Shown piece after piece: positions 1 to 7,539 of a stretch of 16,429 bases of DNA. This DNA is from an uncultured Clostridia bacterium. Lineage in GTDB: Bacteria; Bacillota; Clostridia; TANB77; CAG-508. The notes beneath the pieces are model-generated. The model was given only the letters and a program-made list of their open reading frames with translations. It had not been told where the DNA came from and did not search any database. The stretch spans positions 24,771 to 41,199 of the forward strand of contig CAORJJ010000005.1 in NCBI GenBank assembly GCA_948517135.1. Direction: 5' to 3'. Position 1 is the stretch's first letter; each line of letters opens with the position of its first letter. Both the position numbers and the translations under genes were made by a program.

Positions 1-1225
1 TCTACTAATAAAAATTATATATCTGATTTTGGAAATATAAATGAAGTAAAATATGAAGTAAAATATAATATTTTTAATAAATCTGATATATTATATTCAC
101 ATGATAATGTTAGTATAAGAAAAATAAAAAGTAAGAGAACAGGACTTCCATATGTTTTATTAAAAGGAATACTTGACAATAAAAATCAAATTTATATAAG
201 AATGCCAATAACTCCAGTAGAGCAGAGTGTTGGAGTTTCTAATAAATTTATTTATATTATTGGAGTTGCAGCGATTGTGTTTGGTGGTATAGCAATTACT
301 GTTGTTACTCAGAGATTTACAAAACCAATTGAAGAACTTAATGATATTGCAAATGAAATGAGTAAATTAAACTTTAAAAGAAAGTATCGTATAAATGATA
401 GTGAAGATGAGATAGATGAGCTTGGAAAAAGCATAAATACACTTTCTGATAAATTAGAGGAAACAATAAATCAATTAAAAATTAATAATTCAGAACTTGA
501 AAGAGATATTGAGGAAAAATCTAAAATTGATGAAATGAGAAAACAATTTATTTCAGATGTTTCACATGAATTAAAAACTCCTATTGCTTTGATACAAGGA
601 TATGCAGAAGGATTAGTGGATAATGTAATTTCAGATGAGGAAAATAAACAATTTTATGCAGAAGTAATTTTAGACGAAGCAAATAAAATGGATAAATTAG
701 TAAAAAGATTACTAGAGCTTATGAAACTAGAATATGAAGATAGAAAATTCAATGATGCTAAATTTGATATTGTTGAATTAATAAATGATGTTGTAAAAAA
801 TTCAAAAGTAGTTCTAGAGGAAAAAAATATTAAAGTAGAATTTAAAGAGGAAAATCCTATATATATTTATGCAGATGATTTTTATATAGAACAAGTTGTT
901 AGCAACTATTTTACAAATGCAATAAAAAATGTTTTAGAAGTAAATCGGAAGTAAGAAAATAAAAATATCAATAAAAAATAGTAAAGAAGAAGGAAAACTA
1001 AGAGTTTGTGTATTTAATACAGGTAGAAATATAGATCAAGAAAACTTAATTAGAATTTGGACTAGATTTTATAAAGTAGATGAATCTAGAGATCGTTCAA
1101 AAGGTGGAACCGGAATAGGTCTTGCGCTTGTAAAAGCAATTATGGCTAAATATAATTGTAATTATGGAGTAACTAATAAAAAAGATGGAGTAGAATTTTA
1201 TTTTGAAATTCCAAAATCAAAATAA
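1..1225 (+). pseudogene. Sensor histidine kinase, 5'-truncated by the window edge and frameshifted
   Basis: The frame is open from base 1, so the gene starts upstream. In order it encodes part of an extracytoplasmic sensor region (about 1-240), one membrane helix (about 247-306), a HAMP linker (about 307-465), and a HisKA domain with SHELKTP (phospho-accepting His at 565-567). The first half of the HATPase domain includes the N-box NYFTNAIKN. The frame stops at 952-954. The rest of the ATPase domain continues at once in the next frame: VFNTG, then FYKVDESRD and a GGTGIGLALVKAI G-box, ending at 1223-1225. Removing one base from 946-950 joins the two as VNRSKKIKISIKNS, a normal HATPase strand. 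This is therefore one kinase with a single-base insertion, either a real lesion or a sequence error. It would act with a response regulator that probably lies just outside the window. The sensed signal is unknown. If the lesion is real, the product loses ATP binding. Confidence 0.88.
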
Positions 1226-1248
1226 ATTATTATATTTTAAATGAAAAT

Positions 1249-1286
1249 CGGCATTCTCAAATTTATTTTGAGGGTGCTGTTTTCTT
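1249..1286 (+). terminator. Intrinsic terminator of the histidine kinase gene
   Basis: A 13-bp stem (1249-1261 with 1267-1279, including three G-T pairs) closes a 5-nt loop and is followed by TTTTCTT. It starts 24 bases after the kinase stop codon and separates the kinase from the sortase locus. Confidence 0.85.
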
Positions 1287-1324
1287 AAAAAATTTACTAA
1301 TTAAATAAAATTTTCAAAAAACTA

Positions 1325-1356
1325 TTTACAAAACTAAAAAAACATAGTATTATAAT
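1325..1356 (+). promoter_or_regulatory. Weak candidate promoter for the sortase/surface-protein pair
   Basis: TTTACA (1325-1330) and a perfect TATAAT (1351-1356) are separated by 20 bases, which is longer than optimal. It is the best candidate in the gap between the kinase terminator and the sortase ribosome-binding site (1287-1440), where I see nothing else. Confidence 0.3.
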
Positions 1357-1447
1357 TCAAATTTATTTCAATAAATTTAATTCTAAATAGTCATTTCTGA
1401 CTAAAAAAATCAATTTTCAAAAATTTAATATGAAAAGAGGTGAGGGT

Positions 1448-1968
1448 TTGTTTTTAATATAAAATCTTTAACTATTTTTTGTACAATAATTTTAATTTTC
1501 TGCATAGGAAACAAAAGTATTTTACATGAAAATAGTAACTATACAAATGAAACATATAATATTTCTAATGAAATTACTATTGAAGAGAATAATGAATGGA
1601 AATTGGAAATACCAAAAATTGATTTAGTTGCTAATGTTTCAGAAGGAACATCAAGTGAAGTTTTAAATCAATATATTGGTCATTTTGAAGAAACTCAAAA
1701 ACAAAATGGAAATATAGTACTTGCGGCACATAATAGAGGATATGATGTAAATTACTTTCAAAGATTAAAAGAATTAGAAATTGGAGATATAGTCTTTTAT
1801 ACATATTTAGGCAATAAAAGAAAATATGTTGTAAATGAGAAAAATATTATAAAAGATACAGATGTAAATATTTTAGAAAATACGAAAGATAATAGAATAA
1901 CATTAATTACATGTGTAGAAAATATGCCAGAATTACGACGATGTATTAAGGCAATAGAAGTAAATTAA
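1448..1968 (+). CDS. Class D-like sortase, apparent frameshift just after the start codon
   Basis: This membrane-anchored transpeptidase would cleave an LPxTG-type signal and join the protein to a nucleophile. The catalytic residues are visible: His in LAAHNRG (1729-1731), Cys in LITCVE (1912-1914) and Arg in ELRRCIKA (1936-1941). The beta-barrel opens with KLEIPKIDL. An intact frame runs from 1444 and gives a hydrophobic N-terminal anchor (SLTIFCTIILIFCIG), but it has no ATG, GTG or TTG before the TTG at 1603, which lies inside the barrel. A strong ribosome-binding site (GAGGTGAGGG, 1437-1446) sits before ATG 1430 and TTG 1448, and both of those run into the stop TAA at 1460. One extra T in the T-run 1451-1455 would join them to the sortase frame. 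The likely substrate is the LPITGF protein 38 bases downstream. Assignment to class D rests on overall motif resemblance only. Confidence 0.72.
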
Positions 1969-1977
1969 GAAGGGAGA

Positions 1978-1997
1978 AAGGGTATGTAAATACTCTT
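1978..1997 (+). promoter_or_regulatory. Hairpin with GTAA tetraloop between the Shine-Dalgarno and the start of the surface-protein gene
   Basis: The Shine-Dalgarno-like run GGGAGAAAGGG (1972-1982) lies far from the ATG at 2007. Bases 1978-1985 pair with 1990-1997 (8 bp with one G-T pair) around the loop GTAA (1986-1989), a GNRA-type tetraloop. Folding would shorten the gap from GGGAG to the ATG from 30 to about 12 nt. The same bases also contain an ATG-TAA start-stop pair (1984-1989), well spaced from GGGAG. Either could tune translation of the downstream gene. Confidence 0.45.
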
Positions 1998-2006
1998 AAA
2001 TAAAAT

Positions 2007-3302
2007 ATGAGAAAAATAGTAATATTAAGCTTAATATTAATTTTGATATTAAGTGCATTTTATAATTGTTTTGCATTTGAAATTGGAAAAAAAGATATAG
2101 TTTCAATTGGATCATGTGAGACTTACTTTAAATACAAAGGAAAACCAAATCATGTTGAGTTCGTAATATATGAAAATAATGGAAAACAGTATCCAGCCTA
2201 TTGTTTAAATCCAGAACTTAATGGTATAGGGACTGGAGGAGTTGGAAATTATAGTGTAAATGTGTATGAAAAATTAAAAAATGTCAATGCTTGGAGAGCA
2301 ATTGTAAACGGATTTCCATATAAAACACTTGCAGAATTAGGAGTACAAAGTAAAGAAGAAGCATTTACAGCTACAAAAGCTGCTGTTTACACAATGATGT
2401 TTAATAGAAACACAAATGATTATGAACCATTAGATTCAGAAGGTGCACAAAGAGCATATAATGCATATTTAAAAATAGTAAATGATGCCAGAAATTGTAT
2501 AGAACCATTTGAAGAAAATATTCAAATATCAATATCAGCAGATACAGATTATTGGATGGTAGATAATGAAGATAAAGAATTTGCAAGTAAAATATATACA
2601 CTAAATACTAAAATAAGTTCAGGAAAATATGCAATTCAATTAGAAGGAAATCTAGCAGAAGGTTTAAAATTAACAGATATTAACAATATTGAAAAAAATG
2701 AATTTGAAATAGGAGAAAAATTTAAAATAAGTATTCCAATTGAAAATTTAATAAATACTGGTAATTTTACAATAAATGCAGAAACTACAATTGAATCTAA
2801 GCCTATATTATATGGCAAAACAACAATTGAAGGAACACAAGATTATGCAATATCAGGTTATATGTATGAAGATTCAAAAGATGTGTATAAAGAAAGTTAC
2901 ATAGAAAACAAAACGAAATTAATAATAGTAAAAAAGGAATATGGTACAGAAAATCGTTTATCAGGTGTAAAATTTAATATTTTTGATGAAAATAAAAATA
3001 TTGTAAAAGAAAATTTAATAACAGATAAAAATGGTGAAATCATAGTGGAAAAAATGATTCCAGGAAAATATTATATATCAGAAGTTGAAACATTAAGTGG
3101 CTATAATTTATATCCAGAATTAATTGAAGTAGAAATAGATTTTAATGAAGAATTTACAATAGTAGTAAATAATTCTAAAACAGAGATTACCAAGATTGAT
3201 AAAGTGGAAGAAAAAACAGAAGTTACATCACAATACACAGAATCTGTATATAATGTGGAAAACAATAATACTATAAGAAAACTTCCTATTACAGGTTTTT
3301 AA
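2007..3302 (+). CDS. Secreted thioester-domain / SpaA-domain surface protein ending in LPITGF
   Basis: A 431-aa adhesin-like wall protein. Residues 1-24 form a signal peptide (basic MRK, long Leu/Ile core, cleavage near CFAF). Residues 30-165 resemble the thioester (TQXA) domain of Gram-positive adhesins: YPAYCLNP with Cys66, then the glycine-rich GIGTGGVGNYS and NAWRAIVNG. The position of the thioester Gln reads TKAA (Thr123-Ala126). Residues about 303-390 are a SpaA/Cna-B prealbumin-like domain with candidate isopeptide residues Lys309/310, Glu359 (E seven before Y in EVETLSGY) and Asn388/389. After a Glu/Thr-rich linker the chain ends KLPITGF. There is no hydrophobic helix or basic tail, and a terminator starts 9 bases later. 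It is probably co-transcribed with the sortase and is its likely substrate. The ATG at 2007 is chosen because it starts a clean signal peptide and an in-frame stop lies at 2001. Confidence 0.85.
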   Translation: MRKIVILSLILILILSAFYNCFAFEIGKKDIVSIGSCETYFKYKGKPNHVEFVIYENNGKQYPAYCLNPELNGIGTGGVGNYSVNVYEKLKNVNAWRAIVNGFPYKTLAELGVQSKEEAFTATKAAVYTMMFNRNTNDYEPLDSEGAQRAYNAYLKIVNDARNCIEPFEENIQISISADTDYWMVDNEDKEFASKIYTLNTKISSGKYAIQLEGNLAEGLKLTDINNIEKNEFEIGEKFKISIPIENLINTGNFTINAETTIESKPILYGKTTIEGTQDYAISGYMYEDSKDVYKESYIENKTKLIIVKKEYGTENRLSGVKFNIFDENKNIVKENLITDKNGEIIVEKMIPGKYYISEVETLSGYNLYPELIEVEIDFNEEFTIVVNNSKTEITKIDKVEEKTEVTSQYTESVYNVENNNTIRKLPITGF

Positions 3303-3310
3303 AATAAAAC

Positions 3311-3340
3311 AAGCCAAGTATTAAAATACTTGGCTTTATT
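3311..3340. terminator. Bidirectional terminator between the surface protein and pflA
   Basis: An 11-bp perfect stem (3311-3321 with 3326-3336) has a 4-nt loop and is followed by T-rich bases on both strands. It lies between two convergent genes and can serve both. Confidence 0.88.
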
Positions 3341-3348
3341 CTACAATA

Positions 3349-4059
3349 TTAAATTCCTAATATTTGTTCTGCTCGTATTATATCTTCTTGAGATGGAGGT
3401 ACAACATTTTCTAATTCATATTTATCACCAAGCTCATCCCACTTAAATTTTCCTAAATTATGATAAGGCAATATTTCCACTTTTTCAACATTTGACAAAC
3501 TATTTATAAAAGCTTTTAGTTTTTGTAAATCAAATTTATCATCAGTATATCCTGGAACTAAAACTTGTCTAATCCAAATAGGAATATTTATATTATTTAG
3601 ATATTTTGCAAATTCTAAATTGTTTTTATTTGAAAAACCAGTTAAATTTATAGCTTTTTCATCTTCAATATGCTTAATATCTAATAATACTAGGTCTGTA
3701 TATTTTAATAATTCTTTTATTGATGGTGATAATGGAATACTACCAGCAGAATCAAGAGCAGTATGAATTCCCAACTCTTTTAATTTTTTGAAAAGCTCAG
3801 TTACAAATTCTGCTTGTAATAAAGGTTCTCCACCAGAAACTGTAACACCACCACCAGAATTTTCAATATATGTTCTATAATTTTGAATTTCTTTAACTAA
3901 TTCATCAATAGTAATTTTTTTTCCAGCATTAACTTTCCAAGTATCTCTATTATGACAATATTTACATTTTAGAGTACAACCTTGCATAAATATTACAAAT
4001 CTAATGCCAGGACCATCTACTGTACCAAATGATTCGATTGAATGAATGTGACCTATCAT
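3349..4059 (-). CDS. pflA: Pyruvate formate-lyase activating enzyme (radical SAM)
   Basis: A 236-aa radical SAM enzyme that abstracts hydrogen from the active-site glycine of pyruvate formate-lyase, using a [4Fe-4S] cluster and S-adenosylmethionine. The cluster motif CxxxCxxC is present (Cys28, Cys32, Cys35 in GCTLKCKYCHN), followed by the SAM-binding glycine motif VSGGEPLLQ. The N-terminal SIESFGTVDGPGIRFVIF and the C-terminal PYHNLGKFKWDELG are typical of PflA, and the length matches the family. A GGAGA ribosome-binding site (4066-4070) precedes the ATG. It lies 85 bases downstream of pflB in the same direction, with a hairpin between them. I see no convincing separate promoter. Confidence 0.96.
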   Translation of the reverse strand: MIGHIHSIESFGTVDGPGIRFVIFMQGCTLKCKYCHNRDTWKVNAGKKITIDELVKEIQNYRTYIENSGGGVTVSGGEPLLQAEFVTELFKKLKELGIHTALDSAGSIPLSPSIKELLKYTDLVLLDIKHIEDEKAINLTGFSNKNNLEFAKYLNNINIPIWIRQVLVPGYTDDKFDLQKLKAFINSLSNVEKVEILPYHNLGKFKWDELGDKYELENVVPPSQEDIIRAEQILGI

Positions 4060-4108
4060 ATTTTTTCTCCATTTTTACTATATTTTCATTATTATACAAT
4101 ACAATTAT

Positions 4109-4136
4109 AGAAAAGGGAAGTCCAAAAGGGCTTCCC
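4109..4136 (-). terminator. Hairpin with T-tract between pflB and pflA
   Basis: On the minus strand a 9-bp GC-rich stem (4128-4136 with 4115-4123, one G-T pair) has a TTTT loop and is followed by TTTTCT. It lies just after the pflB stop and before pflA. It could be a partial terminator that lowers pflA relative to pflB, or an mRNA-stabilising 3' hairpin. Confidence 0.75.
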
Positions 4137-4144
4137 AAACAAAA

Positions 4145-6379
4145 TTAAATTCTCTCATGAATTGTTCTATTTATAACATCTAATTGTTGTTCTCTAGTTA
4201 ATTTTACAAAATTAACAGCATATCCAGAAACTCTTATTGTTAGTTGTGGATATTTTTCAGGATGTTCCATAGCATCTTCAAGTAAAGCTCTATCAAATAC
4301 GTTTATATTAATATGGTGACTAAATTTTGCAAAGTAACCATCTAATAATGAGGTTAAGTTTGCTACTCTAGCTTTATGATCATGTCCTAATGCACTAGGA
4401 ACTAGTGCAAATGTATATGAAATACCATCTTCAGCATATTTATATGGTAATTTAGTCATTGTATTTAATACTGCTAATGCGCCATTTGTATCTCTTCCAT
4501 GAATTGGGTTTGCACCAGGACCAAATGGAGCACCTGCTTCTCTACCATCAGGTGTTTTTCCAGTTGCTTTACCATAAACAACATTTGAAGTAATAGTTAA
4601 GATTGACATTGTTGGTTTTGAATGTCTATAAGTTGGTTGTTGTTTTAATTTATTCATAAACATTTTTACTATTTCAACTGCAATATTATCAACTCTATCA
4701 TCATCATTACCATATTTTGGAAATTCTCCTTCAACTTGGTAGTCAACAGCTAACCCAGTTTCATCTCTAATAACTTTTACTTTAGCATATTTCATAGCAG
4801 AGAATGAATCTGCAACTATTGATAAACCAGCAATACCACAAGCCATAGTTCTTAAAATTTCTCTATCATGTAAAGCCATTTCTAATTTTTCATAGCAATA
4901 TTTATCATGCATGTAATGAATGATATTTAAAGCATTTATATAAACTCTAGCAACCCAATCGCACATTTTATCAAATTTTTCCCAAACTTCATCATAATCT
5001 AAATATTCAGAAGTTACTGGTTGCATTTTATCTGTAACTTGTTTTCCAGATTTTTCATCTCTACCACCATTAATAGCATATAATAATGTTTTAGCTAAGT
5101 TTGCTCTTGCTCCAAAGAATTGCATTTGTTTACCAATTCTCATTGCAGAAACACAGCAAGCGATTCCATAATCGTCACCCCAATATTCTCTCATTAAATC
5201 ATCGTTTTCATATTGGATTGAACTTGTTTTTATAGAAAGACTAGTACAATAATCTTTAAATCCTTTTGGTAATCTTGTAGACCATAAAACAGTTAAATTT
5301 GGCTCTGGAGCAGGGCCTAATGTTTCTAATGTGTGTAAAACTCTAAAAGAGTTTTTTGTAACTAATGTTCTACCATCTATTCCCATACCACCAATGCTTT
5401 CAGTAACCCAAACTGGATCTCCACTAAATAATTCATCATATTCTGGTGTTCTTAAAAATCTTACCATTCTTAATTTCATAACAAAATGATCCATAATTTC
5501 TTGAGCTGTTTCTTCAGTTAATACTCCATTTTTTATATCTCTTTCAAAGTAGATATCTAAGAATGTTGCTGTTCTACCTAAACTCATTGCAGCACCATTT
5601 TGTTCTTTAATAGCGCCTAAATATCCAAAGTAAGTCCATTGAACTGCTTCTTTAGCATTAGTTGCTGGCTTAGATATATCAAATCCATATTTTTCAGCCA
5701 TTACTTTTAATTCTTGTAATGCTAAAATTTGATCATTATGTTCTTCTCTTTCTTTTATTATTTCTTCTGTTATATTAGAATTAATAAGTCTTGTAAAATC
5801 TTTTTTCTTTTCCTCTATTAAGAAATCTATACCATATAAGGCAACTCTTCGATAGTCACCAATAATTCTTCCACGACCATAACCATCTGGTAATCCAGTA
5901 ATTAGGTGAGAGCTTCTTGCTGCTCTAATTTCAGGAGTATATGCTGTAAATACACCATCGTTATGTGTTCTTCTATAATTATGATAAATATCTTCTAATT
6001 TGTCAGATACTTTTCTATCATAAGCTTCACAAGATTTTTCTACAATTCTTATACCACCATTTGGCATAATTGCTCTTTTTAATGGTGCATCAGTTTGAAG
6101 ACCAACAATTTCTTCTATATCTTTATTAATATATCCAGCTTCATGACTTGAAATTGTTGAAGCAATGTCATCAGAAATATCTAAAACGCCACCAGCTTCT
6201 CTTTCTTTTTTATACAATTCTAACACTTCATTCCAAAGAGTTTTTGTTTTTTCTGTTGCTTCACTTAAGAATGAACAATCACCTTCATATGGTGTGTAGT
6301 TTTTTTGTATGAAATCTCTAACATTTACTTCGTTTTCCCATGATCCATTTTTAAAACCATTCCATTGTTCAAATTTCAT
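4145..6379 (-). CDS. pflB: Formate C-acetyltransferase (pyruvate formate-lyase)
   Basis: A 744-aa glycyl-radical enzyme that converts pyruvate and CoA to acetyl-CoA and formate, the oxygen-sensitive anaerobic route. The catalytic cysteine pair is present (Cys408-Cys409 in IACCVSAMR), and the radical-bearing glycine is Gly719 in RVSGYAVNF, 25 residues from the C-terminus. The PFL-specific block LITGLPDGYGRGRIIGDYRR is intact and the length is typical, so this is PflB rather than a diol dehydratase or another glycyl-radical relative. The start is supported by AAGGAGG (6385-6391) five bases upstream. A minus-strand promoter lies at 6459-6487. The partner activase gene follows directly. Confidence 0.98.
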   Translation of the reverse strand: MKFEQWNGFKNGSWENEVNVRDFIQKNYTPYEGDCSFLSEATEKTKTLWNEVLELYKKEREAGGVLDISDDIASTISSHEAGYINKDIEEIVGLQTDAPLKRAIMPNGGIRIVEKSCEAYDRKVSDKLEDIYHNYRRTHNDGVFTAYTPEIRAARSSHLITGLPDGYGRGRIIGDYRRVALYGIDFLIEEKKKDFTRLINSNITEEIIKEREEHNDQILALQELKVMAEKYGFDISKPATNAKEAVQWTYFGYLGAIKEQNGAAMSLGRTATFLDIYFERDIKNGVLTEETAQEIMDHFVMKLRMVRFLRTPEYDELFSGDPVWVTESIGGMGIDGRTLVTKNSFRVLHTLETLGPAPEPNLTVLWSTRLPKGFKDYCTSLSIKTSSIQYENDDLMREYWGDDYGIACCVSAMRIGKQMQFFGARANLAKTLLYAINGGRDEKSGKQVTDKMQPVTSEYLDYDEVWEKFDKMCDWVARVYINALNIIHYMHDKYCYEKLEMALHDREILRTMACGIAGLSIVADSFSAMKYAKVKVIRDETGLAVDYQVEGEFPKYGNDDDRVDNIAVEIVKMFMNKLKQQPTYRHSKPTMSILTITSNVVYGKATGKTPDGREAGAPFGPGANPIHGRDTNGALAVLNTMTKLPYKYAEDGISYTFALVPSALGHDHKARVANLTSLLDGYFAKFSHHININVFDRALLEDAMEHPEKYPQLTIRVSGYAVNFVKLTREQQLDVINRTIHERI

Positions 6380-6458
6380 AAATTCCTCCTTTTATATTTA
6401 AAGTTTAACCTGTAAATAATTTTTTATTCTAAATATATTTTCACATTTCCAATATCGA

Positions 6459-6487
6459 ATTTTAACATAATAGTACAAAAATTTCAA
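6459..6487 (-). promoter_or_regulatory. Candidate pflB promoter
   Basis: On the minus strand TTGAAA (6482-6487) and TAAAAT (6459-6464) are separated by exactly 17 bases, about 80 bases upstream of the pflB ATG. The untranslated leader leaves room for redox or metabolic control, but I see no complete operator. Confidence 0.5.
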
Positions 6488-6565
6488 TATAGAAAAATGA
6501 AAATAATTCTTAAAAAATTTGTAATGCTTGATAAAATAAGAAAAAATGTTTTAATAATAATATAA

Positions 6566-6594
6566 TTGACAGTAAAAAAATTAAATTATATAAT
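6566..6594 (+). promoter_or_regulatory. Consensus sigma-A promoter of maf
   Basis: TTGACA (6566-6571), a 17-base spacer and TATAAT (6589-6594) match the housekeeping consensus exactly, 35 bases before the maf ATG. Confidence 0.88.
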
Positions 6595-6629
6595 TATTTC
6601 ATAAAATATAATATGAAGAGGGAACAAAA

Positions 6630-7205
6630 ATGAAAATAATATTAGCATCACAATCACAAAGAAGAGCTGCAATTCTTGAACTTGCAAAAATTGATTTTGA
6701 AGTAATACCAAGTAGTTATGAAGAAAAAATGTTAGAGAGTTTAAATATAGAAGAACAATCAAAAGAGCTAGCATATGGTAAAGCTTTAGATGTATTTAAT
6801 AACACACAAGGCGATAGAGCAATTATTGGTTCTGATACAATAGTTGTAAAAAATAATAAAATATATGGAAAGCCTAAAGATAGAGTAGAAGCAATAATGA
6901 TGTTAAGAGAATTACAGGACGATAGGCATTATGTTTATACAAGTATATCTATATTAATTGAAAAGCAAGGTAAATATCAAGAATATAAGGAAGTAATAAA
7001 AACAGAAATAACTGTTGATCCAATTTCTGATGTTGAGATAATAGAATATGTTGATTCAGAAGAGCCATATGATAAAGCTGGAGCATATGCTATACAAAGT
7101 TGTTTTGCTAAATATATTAGTAATATAAAAGGAAATTATATGAGTGTTGTTGGCTTACCAATAGATAGAGTATATTCTATATTAAAAGAAAATGAAATTA
7201 TATAA
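6630..7205 (+). CDS. maf: Maf-family nucleoside triphosphate pyrophosphatase
   Basis: A 191-aa cytoplasmic Maf/YhdE-type house-cleaning enzyme that hydrolyses dTTP, UTP or modified nucleotides to the monophosphate and pyrophosphate. Family landmarks are the N-terminal phosphate-binding motif ILASQSQRR (usually ASxSPRR, here Gln for Pro), the catalytic Asp in IIGSDTIV (Asp69), YGKPKDRVEA, HYVYTSISI and YDKAGAYAIQ. The length is normal and the ORF is complete. An AGAGGGA ribosome-binding site precedes the ATG. It is a single-gene unit with its own consensus promoter and terminator, divergent from pflB. Substrate choice within the family cannot be fixed by eye. Confidence 0.93.
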   Translation: MKIILASQSQRRAAILELAKIDFEVIPSSYEEKMLESLNIEEQSKELAYGKALDVFNNTQGDRAIIGSDTIVVKNNKIYGKPKDRVEAIMMLRELQDDRHYVYTSISILIEKQGKYQEYKEVIKTEITVDPISDVEIIEYVDSEEPYDKAGAYAIQSCFAKYISNIKGNYMSVVGLPIDRVYSILKENEII

Positions 7206-7210
7206 AATAA

Positions 7211-7250
7211 AAAAGTAGATTTGTTTTAGTTACAAATCTACTTTTATTTT
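7211..7250. terminator. Bidirectional terminator downstream of maf
   Basis: A perfect 14-bp stem (7211-7224 with 7232-7245) has a 7-nt loop, with T-rich flanks on both strands. It lies between maf and the convergent small gene ending at 7249. Confidence 0.9.
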
Positions 7251-7524
7251 AATTTCCACCCATTTTTGAAAAAACATTATATTGAAGAGCCTTTTTTACT
7301 AGTTGCCATTCTTCAGCAGGAATATCTGAAACATAGACAGCCTTTGTTGTTATTTTTATAATTTCTAATATATCTAAATTTGCATATCTACTATTTTTTT
7401 CAAAAATATCATCATTATTGTTTACTGCTATGTAGTTTTTATTATTTTCTTTGCAAGTAAAAGAAAATATTACATCTATATCTAATTTTTCACCTTTTGA
7501 ATTTACTACTTTTGATTTATTCAT
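7249..7524 (-). CDS. Small uncharacterised protein, possibly DUF1292-like
   Basis: A 91-aa protein without signal peptide or membrane helix, so probably cytoplasmic. It begins with a Lys-rich stretch, followed by VIFSFTCKENNKNYIAVNN, alternating hydrophobic segments that suggest a small beta sheet, and a C-terminal helix around DIPAEEWQLVKKALQY. The pattern of hydrophobic strand, then KNYIAV, then an acidic loop recalls DUF1292 (YrzB-type) proteins, but the match is weak. It has an AGGAGA ribosome-binding site (7531-7536) and starts 15 bases after the upstream gene on the same strand, so the two form an operon. Function unknown. Confidence 0.7.
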   Translation of the reverse strand: MNKSKVVNSKGEKLDIDVIFSFTCKENNKNYIAVNNNDDIFEKNSRYANLDILEIIKITTKAVYVSDIPAEEWQLVKKALQYNVFSKMGGN

Positions 7525-7539
7525 TTATAGTCTCCTATG

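Noticed and set aside
2401..2601. Minus-strand open frame inside the thioester-domain gene
   Set aside because: It is a shadow of the plus-strand gene with no ribosome-binding site and a Leu/Tyr-rich nonsense composition.
6439..6446. Possible Rex half-site (TGTGAAAA on the minus strand) in the pflB leader
   Set aside because: Only one half resembles the consensus; the dyad partner is missing, so the match is expected by chance at this AT content.
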